From Sipunculus nudus (taxonomy: Eukaryota > Annelida > Sipuncula > Golfingiida > Sipunculidae), in assembly GCA_026874595.1 (NCBI GenBank), contig CM049306.1, positions 107,839,142-107,903,141 on the forward strand: 64,000 nucleotides of DNA, written 5' to 3'. Below are positions 12,578 through 23,192 of this stretch, one piece after another (the stretch's first letter is position 1; every line of letters begins with the position of its first letter). Both the position numbers and the translations under genes were made by a program. Below the pieces are notes generated by a model that worked only from the letters and a program-made list of their open reading frames with translations, did no database searches and had not been told where the DNA came from.

Positions 12578-12964
12578 TCATAGAACACAGTGAATCCAAT
12601 AGTCCAAAACATGGTTTCTACGCAGCATCCTGTAAGTAAATACAAGCTTGTTTGTATGTTCCACAATGAACCTTTTCGAAGTTTTGACTGAACCATACCC
12701 ATGATTGAGACAGCCCATTTTATGGATATGGAGGATGCATATGCTGTGTGGAGGTTCAATACTAACTCCGCAAACCCTGCAGTAAGAGTAGGGCTCCCAT
12801 TCTTTATTCCCATTTACCAGAATACAGCAGGCAAAGACATAGCTGAGAAGTAGAAAGCTGGATATGGTGCAGACTTTGTCTGAAGGCTGTATGGCAGCTG
12901 TGATGTACTCATGGTTACGCTTTGCCAACAAATCTATAACTCGCTGCTGCTGTCCAGTGGAGTT
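12578..12964 (-). pseudogene. Unidentified exon-like reading frame
   Basis: An open minus-strand frame of about 125 codons, from TGQQQRVIDLLAKRNHEYI to a TGA near 12578, interrupted upstream by the poly-A tail of the SINE at 12963. Composition looks coding. It contains CCILVNGNKEW and a Cys/His cluster YCRVCG..PPH..ILHIHKMGC that could bind zinc. I do not recognise the family. It could be the remains of a transposase carried by the surrounding element, or a captured host exon. No splice sites could be fixed because the SINE has removed the 5' context. Confidence 0.4.
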
Positions 12965-13346
12965 TTTTTTTACATTTTTTATTTGGTGGAGGTAACCTTC
13001 TTATGCTTGCTTAACTATTACTAAGTACATCTGCAGAGTTCTATTCTGGACTACATGACAGGGGCTTATACCCAGTTATCCTGGTGTCAACAGGGCTCGG
13101 TGTAACACTCCTGCGGGTCCTTGGTGTTTGTCATCCCCATTGCTTGGTCACAACACCAAGGAACCCCCGAAAGGTGCACTCATTTTTCAGTGAAACATGA
13201 CTGTTAGGCAAAGTCTCCCCATTTAGCTTTCAGAGCGCTAACCCTGGGTGGGAGCCAACCGTGATACATCTCACCGCCTGGCTTAGATTCAAACTCATGA
13301 TCTCCCGGCTTCGAGTCCTGAACTCTACTCCTGAGCCACAGAAGCT
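12963..13346 (-). mobile_element. tRNA-derived SINE
   Basis: Read on the minus strand, it starts at about 13346 with a tRNA-like head: box A TGGCTCAGGAGTAGAG (13338-13323) and box B GAGTTTGAATC (13296-13286), correctly spaced. A body of about 300 bp and an A-rich tail (AAATGTAAAAAAAAA) end near 12963. The order of head, body and tail is diagnostic of a pol III SINE. The family was not identified. It sits immediately upstream of the unidentified minus-strand frame. Confidence 0.75.
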
Positions 13347-13435
13347 GGTAGGCCTGTGTCGAGTTGATGACCTTGATAAGTTGGATGGAGTAGGTGAGCT
13401 ACCAGAAGACATGGCTGGACTGCCAGTTACTAAGC

Positions 13436-13680
13436 TAAAGATCAGCTCAACTGTACAAGCCGACCTCCACCCCTGAAGGGTATAAACTAATGTTGAGTTC
13501 ATCCAAATTACTTAACTAAAAACCAGCTCAACTGTTCAAGCCGACCTCCACCCCTGATGGTTATGAACTAAAGTTGAGTTCATCCTTATTACTTAACTAA
13601 AAACCAGCTCAACTGTACAAGCCGACTTCCACCCCTGAAGGGTATGTACTCATTTTGAGTTCATCCTAATCACACAGCTC
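13436..13680. repeat. 81-bp tandem repeat, three copies
   Basis: CAGCTCAACTGT starts at 13443, 13524 and 13605, each followed by CAAGCCGAC and CACCCCTGA. A weaker fourth unit fades out near 13720. The repeat lies directly beside the tRNA-like head of the SINE. Confidence 0.9.
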
Positions 13681-14036
13681 AAGACAAGCCTTCAGCAACA
13701 ACAACACCAATGGACTGAGTGGACTCAAGTTGAATTCATCTTGATTACTCAGCTGAAGACTATATCATCCAGCCCCATAATGAAATGACACACCAGTCAC
13801 ATCCACATGGTTTGTTTGCATGTCCTTTATTTACCAAAGGGTGTGAAATCAATCATTCTGATTTGCACTGATATAACAAGCCAAAATGACATTTGAACAA
13901 CGTGAAATACAGGTATGTTGTGAATCTTATTTCTTCCCTGGGAAGAAATTGTGGGAAGAAAGTATTTCTTCCCTTCCGAAAGAAAATATTTCTTTCCATC
14001 CCTTCCCTTCCCTCCAGGAAGATTGTGCCAACCCTT

Positions 14037-15020
14037 AGTAGTGGGTAAAACCTGCAAACCCTGAAAAATACATTAAAAACAAGGGACCCATTGGTCACAG
14101 CACTCAGCGCTTTTTGTAAAATTTCAGAAAATGCCAAATAAACATTTCTTTTTCTATTTTTAGCATTTATAGAACTAAGATATATCTGGTGATAATCATG
14201 ATTCCCTGCTCAGGTCAGGATAAACATGGAAACCACCCCAGGTCATGTACTGCTGCTCATGTGTTTTAAGCAGTCTGTTACACCTGCTTTTATATATGCT
14301 AGGCATTTCATCTGAACAGCAATATGCTGTCAACTTATAATATTTTACTATAATACTTCAATATTAATTTTTTTAAATAAAAAAGGACTCTTAACTTAAT
14401 ACTAACTGTCTTTCTGCCAAATAACCAAACGTACCATTAGACTCATTATATTAAATAATTTTCTCTCCAACATATTAGTTTGGTTATGAAATCCAACAGT
14501 GTAACATGCAGTTTGCAACATGTACTGCATGACCATTTATTTTAAATATATTTTGTGCACACTGACATACAATTGGTTAAAAATGATAATATTCCTTTTG
14601 ATTTATGATTTTCATTTCAAGCTGACTTCCCTTCACACACACACACACACACACATATTAATTTGAGAGGAACCTGTCAAATGCAAATAATCTATACATT
14701 GGACATTTAGCCATTATCTGAACACATTTATAGACTCCACAAACACTTATAATTTATTTTACAATATTAAATTTAAAATAAAATTGACATTATCTGTCTG
14801 AAGAAACATAAGAATAAAAATGATTGATTCTTTAAAATAGTCTCTGTGAAAGAAAATCTAAAACCCCTGCCCTTTCAGTTTCTTGCCTGAATTTAATGCT
14901 CTCATAAATTGGTCTTTTGAAGAATATTGATACTAAGTACGTATCAATATTCGTCAAAACAAATCAAAATTAGTAGTGATAAACTATGCAACAGTGCATT
15001 TGATGAAATTAAGGTCAATG
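14037..15020. other. AT-rich stretch, no gene seen
   Basis: No sustained reading frame or recognised element. It contains a short (CA)n run at about 14634-14655 and the palindromic TACTAAGTACGTATCAATATT around 14930-14950. Confidence 0.55.
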
Positions 15021-15248
15021 ATCACTTTCGGTCAATTTCAGTCAGTTTTAGTCAATTTTAGTCAATTTTCAGTCAAGTTCGGTTGAATTCAGTGAACAGT
15101 CTGCTCTTTGCCAGTATCATAACATCTAGCTACAGGGCTGTAATGCAAACAAATCTTTTTAAATATACCTGTAATATAGTGTTTTCATCTTATAATAGTA
15201 TGCTTCAGTTTGTATAATCCTGTCCATGATTGGGAATAAGCTTCTCAT

Positions 15249-17870
15249 TAGCTCAGCTGACTATAAGTCATCTGAGCTATAGTCGTGGTCCATTGTCCGT
15301 CGTCTGTCCGTCTGTCCGTCCGTCCGTCCGTAGATGTGGCACGTTTTGAAACCGTAAGACCTAGGAATCCAAAATTCGGCATAATGTTAGATGTCCCCAA
15401 GATCTCCTACCAAGCCGAAAACTGGGTCTTTGCAACTTTGTTCCTTTGAGAAATTAAGGAAAAACCTCAATTTTTTATTAAAAACCTATTTTCACACTTT
15501 AGGACTGCCTAATATCAAAACCACTCATCTGTTTTTCCTCATATTTACCATAAATATTCCTCTATATAGTTTCTATGAACATGCCAGAAATTATGTCTGT
15601 ATTATTTAATTTTAAAAAGTTCTCGGCCCAAACATAATGCATTTTGAAAAAAATAAGGAAAGATATTTGATCACTTAACACAAAAAATGTTAAAGCTGTG
15701 GACCTTTTTTCCAGTAATATAACTTTAATTAATCAAAATTAAATTGTATACCCAAAATTAGATGAAAATCTTTTAAATTTTTTAAAATATTAATAAAAAT
15801 AAAAAATTGGTACCTTAAATTTTGCCCAACTTTGACCATGGCACGTTTTTTTCCTGTAAGTACTGTGGATTTAATTTTCACTGCATGTTTTTGTTAGCAT
15901 TTCAACTGTTAACACCAAAAATTTGAAACCAGTTGATCAAAAACTGTAGATTTTAATCAAGTTTTCAAGCACCTTATAACATATTGTTTACATCAAGCTA
16001 GTGTTATGCAGTTTGCAAAAGCTCAGCTCCCCAGCTTCAGCTCTAAGTTCCTTAAATTCAGTATACAGTTAGATGTCTCCAAAATCCCCTACCATGCCAA
16101 GAATTTGGTCACAAGGACTTAATACCTTCAAGATATTAATGAAAAACTTCATTTTTCCATTAAAAACCCATTGTTACACTTCAAGACTGCCTAATATCAA
16201 AACCACTGATCTGACTTTAATCATAAACAATATACATATTTTTCATTCTCTATGCACATCCCAGAATGATTTCAGTATTGCGTAATTGTTTTAAGTTATG
16301 GGCCCAAATATAATGCACTTTGTAAAAAATCAAGAAATATATTTACTCCCTTAACAAGGGCATTGCTAGAGATTTTTTTGTCAGGGATGTAACATTATTT
16401 AATCAAGATTCAATTGAATACCCAAAATTAGTTCTGAATTTTTCAAATTTTATAAGTTATTAGTATAAATATAAAATTAGTACCTTAAATTTTGCCCAAC
16501 TGTGACCATGGCACGTTTGTTTCCCGTGAGCACTGTTGATAAAATTTTCATATCATGCACACATAAGGATTTCAGCTTTTTAGTTTAGAAAGCTGAAAGA
16601 AATTGGCCAAAAATTGTAGCTTTTATTAATGTTTTTTATGAGACCCTGTCAGACTTTGGCTCTTTCCAGCCCCTCTTGAGTCACCTGTATGTTGACCTTG
16701 TTGACCTTTCATCAAATTATGCACGCTTGAGGCGAGGCATACAGGAATCCAGGCAGCTTATGGCCAGCCACAGTTGATCCAGGTGTCCAACCCAACTCAT
16801 CTAGTAGTTTTAACCAACAACATAACAATAAACAACAAATTAATAAATTTTTATTGGTTTTTAATAACAAATTAAAGAAAAATAGAAAAGGAATTTGTTA
16901 GTTTATAATAACAGGAAATTAACTTGCAGTTACTGATGATATAAGAATCTTGTATCGATGGGTAGAATGTCACATATTCCAAATAACACCATGCAGTCAC
17001 CTATGGCATTTTTCAGTTCAATTTTAATGATAAAGAAGTAAATCATATTATTCATTACTAATCATTAGGGATCATATGAAGGAAATTAATGATAGACAAA
17101 GATGCAGTTGATAATATTAATCTAGATTCCTACTGTGTCTAGTGTGTACATTGATGTGAAATTAGTCCAAAATGAATTTTTTACAGTTATTTTTTAATAT
17201 AAATAAAAGCCATAAAACCAGGTACTTATGATCATTATTTAAATGTGTGAATTTTGTATATTCTGGATTCTCAACATCATTGTTTGGTGAAAATTGAATA
17301 AATACCAGACATGGTGCAAATACTTTGTAATTGTATTTAAATACGAATATGATTATGTACTCCATTATAAAATTTCTTGCATAAAGAATGGGAATTCAGG
17401 TATAAATGAAAGTATATGAATACCAGTGCAAATACTTTCCAAATATATTTATGAATGCATTCATGAATATATTCTTTAATATTATTTTAATAATCATTTC
17501 AGTTATATTTCATTTTAAAAATCATACGATTCTCTCATTATTTTTAATAAAAATTATATTTGGGACAATATTTGTAATTTTTTTTAATAAATAGTTAAAC
17601 TCTTATATTATATGTTCTGCTTATAAGTTATATGGCCAAGTCAAAATCTGTGTGACAATAGTACTCCAATTGTTTATAAAATAAATGAAATCAATCCTCT
17701 TCCCTGTCTCCAAAGGTACTATCAAAATCATACATAAGCTAAACAACAACAACTCATAATACAGCTTATATTTATTACCACACAAAACCAGCATGTGCCT
17801 CATTTCTAAATAATATTTTTTTATCATCATTATTAACAGCTGAGCGTCGTGACCCATAGGTCCCTTGTTT
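15249..17870 (+). mobile_element. Helentron-like non-autonomous element, copy 1
   Basis: Family head: AGCTCAGCTGAC, loop TATAA, GTCATCTGAGCT (12-bp hairpin with one mismatch), then CGTCCGTC repeats. Family tail: CAGCTGAGCG, then the palindrome GACCCATAGGTC and CCTTGTT, ending in T. The sub-terminal GCTCAGCTG/CAGCTGAGC pair is inverted. Ends lie in T-rich sequence. This arrangement of sub-terminal inverted repeats plus a short 3' hairpin is that described for Helentrons and their HINE/pearl-like derivatives. The body contains an internal duplication of about 680 bp: TTTGCCCAACT..GGCACGTTT at 15822 and 16491. No long frame. Confidence 0.65.
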
Positions 17871-17940
17871 TTAAATGGTTGCCTAAGTGCAGAATCAGAC
17901 CTTTAATAAAAACAAATATTTATAATTTTCATAGCCTGAA

Positions 17941-17969
17941 AATATATATATATATACATATACTTTTAC

Positions 17970-18031
<62 letters not shown>

Positions 18032-18095
18032 TTAAATATACACATATACACACATATATATATACACATTATATATATATATATATGTATATACA

Positions 18096-18173
<78 letters not shown>

Positions 18174-18237
18174 GCACTTAAATATACACATATACACATT
18201 ATATATATATATATATACACAAAATATATATATATAT

Positions 18238-18321
<84 letters not shown>
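17941..18321. repeat. Long (TA)n microsatellite with CA/TG interruptions
   Basis: About 380 bases of almost pure TA, with short CACACA and TACACATA blocks. All open frames here on either strand (Ile-Tyr repeats) are artefacts of the dinucleotide. Confidence 0.98.
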
Positions 18322-18324
<3 letters not shown>

Positions 18325-18732
18325 GTGTATATATTAAACAAAACGCCCCCTCACCCCCTGATTTTGAATAACTGGATCTGCAACTTTATATCTATAACCA
18401 TATATAAACATAAATATAAAATGTTACCTTTTTTCACCTCTAATGAAGCTTCAGAATGAATTATTATAATCAAAACAATAAAATAATAATCAAATTTTTG
18501 AAAGTAGTTCCTCTGAATTTTAATATAATTTGAGTTATAATCTTTACTTGATTACTTGGTTGTCTCTCCCATTTCAGATTCTATTGTTGCCAGAATGTCA
18601 GAACACTGCAGGGGAATGCTAGAGAAGACCAGTATGATTTAGTGCAGCAGCATTGACGGTAACACATAGCTTCTTGATTCCTTGTGGTTACAATCCATAT
18701 TCATGAAAGAAATAGTATTTTCAATAAGATAA
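18322..18732. other. Unannotated stretch with an exon-like block
   Basis: Mostly AT-rich. At 18579-18650 a pyrimidine tract and ATTTCAG are followed by about 60 bases with one frame open (starting FYCCQNVRTLQGN) and a possible donor, GTAACA. It may be an upstream part of the decayed coding region that follows. Weak. Confidence 0.25.
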
Positions 18733-19150
18733 GCTACATCTTTTTTAGTATTTTCTAAATATTTGCATGGTCTTCCTTTGCTCAAAGTTACTTCATATAT
18801 TGGGCCTTATAGCGTATCAGTAACCAGAAGAGAGTACAGGGACAAGGACTTGGTATTATCAGTTATGGACATGCCTGAGGAACATAGGCCGTGCATCCTT
18901 CTTATACCGGTATTGTAAAGTTAACCACTTCTTTGTCCACCCTCAAGATGTCCAATGCAGTGGAATAAAAAATGTCATCACATTCAAATGTACATACATG
19001 CCACAGAAGCTAGGGTACTCTTCATCTGTTGTCTCAAGTTTGGTTCTCTCCATAAAGTTTCTTGAAACAGTATTTTTGTTGAATGTATCAATTAGGATTG
19101 GGAAACAGGGCATAGCCATGTATAATGCCTCTCCTGAGACATACGTTTAA
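18733..19150 (+). pseudogene. Decayed protein-coding region, family not identified
   Basis: Two long open frames abut. 18733-18918 is open for 61 codons (..SVSVTRREYRDKDLVLSVMD.. PCILLIPVL). 18920-19150 is open for 76 codons (VNHFFVHPQDVQCSGIKN, then VITFKCTYMPQKLGYSS) and ends in TAA. A one-base shift at the junction would make one continuous protein. Charged and Cys residues at this density are unusual in local AT-rich DNA, so coding ancestry is likely. The alternating hydrophobic pattern (VITFKCTYMP) suggests a beta-sandwich, perhaps Ig/ASH-like; that is a guess. A frameshifted retrocopy, a captured exon or a transposon gene are all possible. Confidence 0.4.
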
Positions 19151-19199
19151 AACACTGCTTTGTCATCTTTGATAATGGACTTGGGGTCAATTCAATTTT

Positions 19200-19217
19200 T
19201 AGCTCAGCTGACTATAA
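19200..19217 (+). mobile_element. First arm of a split Helentron-like head
   Basis: TAGCTCAGCTGACTATAA is the 5' arm and loop of the family head. It stops at CCCTTACCG, and the second arm appears intact at 26501. Together the two halves rebuild the normal head, proving that 19218-26498 is an insertion. Confidence 0.85.
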
Positions 19218-19234
19218 CCCTTACCGAAAAATTT

Positions 19235-19625
19235 TTATAAGTGCCATATATGTGAAAGTTATATGGCATATATAAGGTACATATATGTGCCATATATGTC
19301 CCTTATGTCCAACCTTATAGCACCCATATATGTCACATACATGTCTGGTATATGGATTTGATATGCAAATTGGATAGGAGCCTTATATGTAACATTTATG
19401 GGCCTTATATGTCACTTATAAGGCTTCCACATTTAGGTCCCCTATAACTCCCATATATTTCCTATATATGTCCCCTATAACTCCCTTATATTTCCCATAT
19501 ATGTGTCTTATAACTCCCATATATGTGCCTTATAACTCCCATATATGTGCCATATATGTGCCTTATAAGTGCCATATATGTTCCTTATAAGTGACATATA
19601 ACTCACATATAAGTCCAGTGTATGC
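19235..19625. repeat. Left palindrome array (CATATATG / CTTATAA)
   Basis: Roughly 18-20-bp steps of GCCATATATGTGCCTTATAA and variants, such as CCCATATATGTGCCTTATAAC. Almost every unit contains a CATATA(T)G or CTTATAAG palindrome. It sits just inside the left end of the 7.3-kb element and has a counterpart at the right end. Confidence 0.85.
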
Positions 19626-21716
19626 ACCTTCTTTGCTGTTTGTCAGTAGCTCAATTATGTCTGTTGGTCTGTTTTGAACGGTGTTTACTCTTTTCTTTAT
19701 TCCACAAGAAATTATGGTAGACAATAGTAATTAAGGTCTGTGTGTGTGTGGTGAGCTTCCTTCACTGTGCAGTTCCTTTAAATTAAAGCTGGCCTCGTTC
19801 ACACTGGGGTTCATCAACTTCATTCAGTCATATGGATGTAAACACATGAAACACAAAAGTATGAAAACAAAATATCCAAAATAAATGTTTATTTACACAT
19901 TTATTAACTGAAAATAATATATTCATAAGATTTTTAAAACTCCCTGGTTCTGTCAGATATGAGATAGTTGTCATTTTAGGGAATTAAGGCTGAAAGGAAA
20001 TATACACCCTTGCCACACTCTAAATCCTTTTCAGTCCCCTCCTGTTTGACCTGCAAAAACAAATGTTACCAGTCTAAGTATACACATATAGTCATTACTG
20101 CTCACATAAATTATTTAATCAAATAAGTTTAAAGATAAACTTTTGACATTGATGCTTAGTAGTGCTTTTTAGCTCAGCTGACTATAAGTCATCTGAGCTA
20201 TAGTCGTGGTCCTTTGTCCGTCGTCCGTCCGGCCAGCCGTCCGTTAACAGGGCACGTTTTAAAACCTTTGGACCTACGAATCCAAAATTCTGCATACCAA
20301 TAGATGTCCCGAAAATCTCCTACCATACCGAAAATTGGGTCATTAGGACTTTGTTCCTTCGAGATATTAAGGAAAAACCTCTGTTTTCCATAATAAAAGC
20401 CATTGTTACACTTCAAAGCTGCCTTATATCAAAACCACTGATCTGTTTTTGATCATATTTAGTATTCCTATTTTTCCATACATTTTCTGTGCACATACCA
20501 AAAATTAGGTTAGTATTGGGTATTATTTTGAAGTTATGGGCCCAAATATAATGCAGTTTCTTAAAAAGCAGGAAATATATTTGCTCACTTAACATGAGAA
20601 TTGCTGAAGCTGGAGACTTTTTTTCAGGAATATAACTTTATTTAATCAAGATTCAATTGTTTACCCAAAATTAGATCTGAATTTTGCAAATTTTTCAAGT
20701 TATTAGCATAAATAAAAAATCAATACCTTAAATTTTGTCCAAATTTGGCAATGGCACGTTTTTTCCCTGTAAGCACTGTTGATTTAATTTTCACAGCATA
20801 TATACATAAGGATTTAATCTTTTTAAATATGAAATTTCAAAGGAATTGTTTGAAAAAAGTAGCTTTTATTCAAGTTTTCATACACCATGTCAAGTGTTGT
20901 TTACATCTGGCCCACCTAGTAATACAGTCTTCACTTGCATTATGTAACCCGCCCCAGGCAGCTTGCCTTGGCTTTGCTTGGCCACTACTAGCAGGCATCC
21001 CCTCTGCCCTGCACCCCCCCCCCCCTCAGCTGGTGCATAAACTAGATGAATGTTATAATTTTCTGTATTTTATTTTATTTTTGGCTATGCTACATTTTAG
21101 ATTTTGTATTGTACCACCAGGGTTACAATGATTAAAGTGCACATTTAATTGTGTCCACAAAGTGATGTATTGCTATGAAGGTGGATGTTCATCAGAGTGC
21201 TCATTAAAGATTTTAATTTGTTTGACTTATAACTCATGGTTGTATCAGTTGTTACATGATACTGGCTAAATAATCAAAATTTATATTGCTGATCCTTTAT
21301 TTCAGTTCATAAAATTAAACATTCCCAACTCCAGTTTGCTCCTGGTATAATATATTGGGTGTTTTGATCCTTGGATTAATTTTAACACATGTATTAGTTT
21401 CATAGTTGAGAATACTTTTCTTTTTTCCTGATACCATTTAAAATATATAAATATTTAAATTTTTCATGTTAGTGCTGTGGATTTAATTTTCACAGCATGT
21501 ACACATTAGTATTTCATCTGTTAAAATCTGAAATTTGAAACTAATTGATCAAAAACTGTAGATTTTATTCAAGTTTCCAGGTACCAAGTCTTCATTGTTT
21601 ACATCAGGTCAGTATAAATGCAATGTACTGGGCAGTAACATAACACCTTCAGGTCTGACCTACTGCCACTGTGAGTGTCTGTGTCAGGCTGGGTCAGGCA
21701 GTAATTACCAGAGAGC

Positions 21717-21845
21717 CTCTCTTTCTCTCTCTCTCTCTCTGGCAGTCCAGCTCTCTCTCTCTCTCTCTCTTCTGCTTTTTCTCTTTCTCTCTCCATCTTT
21801 CTCTCTCTCTCTCTCTCCCTCTCTCCCTCTTTCACTCTCACCCTT
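21717..21845. repeat. (CT)n tract inside the Helentron-like copy
   Basis: About 120 bases of CT/CTTT repeats. The Ser-Leu and Glu-Arg frames through it are artefacts. Comparable tracts occupy the same relative position in other copies (51163-51199, and C runs at 27981 and 39043). Confidence 0.95.
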
Positions 21846-22464
21846 ATTGCCTCCCTTACTCCCTCAATCCCTTTCTGTTGACAGGTACTATAAACTAGAT
21901 TCATTAGCTATAAATGTTGATGCAATTTAGAAATGTGAATCAACTGAAATATTCACAATCACATGTATGTTATACTGTAAATTTATAGTAACATTCGTGA
22001 ACCCGGATAAAAATTATGTAATGAAAAAAAGGAATAAATGCAAATATTGTTAATTTTTTATTGGTTCAGTAGAATGGGGAAAAAATTATTTGCTTTGTTT
22101 CTCCATCTTTCTGCCTGTTTTAAATATTTAATGTTCATGAATAAACTTTTTTATAAGCACTTGAATTAAATTTCATATCCTGTATGTATATGCAAGGGTG
22201 TTGTAACTCTCACCATCCCCTTCTTCATCCCACTGAGGCTTTGCTCCTTGGCACTGTGAACAATAGTTTTATGGCTATAGCATAAAATTGAATAATTAAA
22301 GAAAATATCTACAGAGAGACAGAGGCGTTGTAACTCTGGTCATAACACAACACCCCCCCCCCCCATCAAGTCATTGCACCTGTGGAGTGGGGACGTTATG
22401 GCAACTGTATACATATCATAAAATTGATAAAAAAGGTTTACCAAATAAATTGGATCTCATCAGA

Positions 22465-22625
22465 CAAATGTGTAAACTGTTAAACTGCCAACAGCTTATC
22501 AAAAATGTAACCAATGGAAAGGCATTTTTAGATCTCAAATATTATTTGCAACATTTTCTTCAATCATGGCCCAAATTACCTCTTCCTCTCAAACTTTATC
22601 TACATTTCATCATATTTTTAATATT
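22465..22625 (+). pseudogene. Endonuclease remnant near Helentron-like tail, copy 2
   Basis: The frame reads MCKLLNCQQLIKNVTNG, then a deletion, then WPKLPLPLKLYLHFIIF. The first part matches the better-preserved copy at 29572 (RLLKYQQLIKKPTN), which continues into an EEP-endonuclease C-terminal pattern. The catalytic SDH region is deleted here. Confidence 0.45.
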
Positions 22626-23192
22626 TTAACCTTCTAGGTGGTTCAGTACTGTTGACCATTTGTCCATAGGTACCTATGTACATGCCAGAAATTATGTCAA
22701 TATTGTGTAATATGTAGACGTGAGGGTCATCAAAATAATGTACCTTGTCAAGACCAATCTTGTCAAGATATCATGTCATACAGTCACAAATTTATAAATC
22801 CCCTCATCAGCATAGTTAATCATAACCTTGTATCTGTCAAATTGAAATCTTGCAGTTTTCCATACACTATAGATCCTTCAACAAATAGCCTCATCATCAT
22901 TATACCAATGCTTAGTATACTGTCATTGCATTCATATTTGCTCAAATAAATTGGGTTTTTTTACCCCTCCCAAATAAATAAAAAATAAACCACTAAATTT
23001 TACTCCATATTAATCCAGCAGTCAGATTATTTCATATATCATTTACTCACATATCACATTATATTCCTTTATAAAAGCCCAACATGACCATTATATTCAT
23101 AAGCTTTTTCTACTTAATATAGTATAACAATGGTGATACATTTATAGTCCAATCATGATCAGCTGAGCGCCGTGACCCATGGGTCCCTTGTT

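Larger units (their letters stand above)
12330..14036. mobile_element. hAT-like element with CAGGGTTGGCA ends
   Basis: The left end is CAGGGTTGGCAAACC and the right end, read inverted, AAGGGTTGGCACAATC, followed on both sides by GGGAAGAAA-type purine runs. CAGGGTTGSCA is a usual hAT terminus. An 8-bp duplication is not clean: ACTAAGTA on the left against TTAGTA on the right. No hAT transposase or dimerisation motif was seen inside. The interior holds a minus-strand reading frame, a SINE and an 81-bp tandem repeat. Confidence 0.55.
12091..15103. mobile_element. Inverted-repeat element with GTCAATTT arrays
   Basis: CAGACTATTCACTGAA at 12091-12106 is matched by its inverse at 15088-15103, with one difference. 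Inside the right end a short array of GTCAATTTTAGTCA-like 10-mers occupies about 15025-15080. The left end has the inverse AAATTGACC motifs at about 12115-12135. No target duplication was confirmed. It encloses the hAT-like element at 12330. Class not assigned. Confidence 0.45.
20170..23192 (+). mobile_element. Helentron-like non-autonomous element, copy 2
   Basis: Complete head hairpin at 20170 followed by CGTCCGTCC repeats, and tail CAGCTGAGCGCCGTGACCCATGG.. ending CCCTTGTT at 23192. Core microsatellites: a C run at about 21007-21016 and a long CT tract at 21717-21838. Just upstream of the tail is an endonuclease-like remnant (see 22465). It is nested inside the 7.3-kb element. Confidence 0.7.

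Noticed and set aside
15249-15330. AGCTCAGCTGAC head read as a tRNA box A
   Set aside because: TAGCTCAGCTGAC resembles box A, but no box B follows at tRNA spacing. The sequence is explained as a terminal hairpin.
17849-18459. Long Ile-Tyr open frames on both strands
   Set aside because: Pure TA microsatellite.
20745-21131. 128-codon frame also present at 38770-39072
   Set aside because: The two copies are recent relatives of one repeat family. The equivalent region of other copies (15840, 27650) is closed, so openness is not conserved.
21595-21930. Ser/Leu-rich and Glu/Arg-rich frames of about 100 codons
   Set aside because: CT tract read on each strand.
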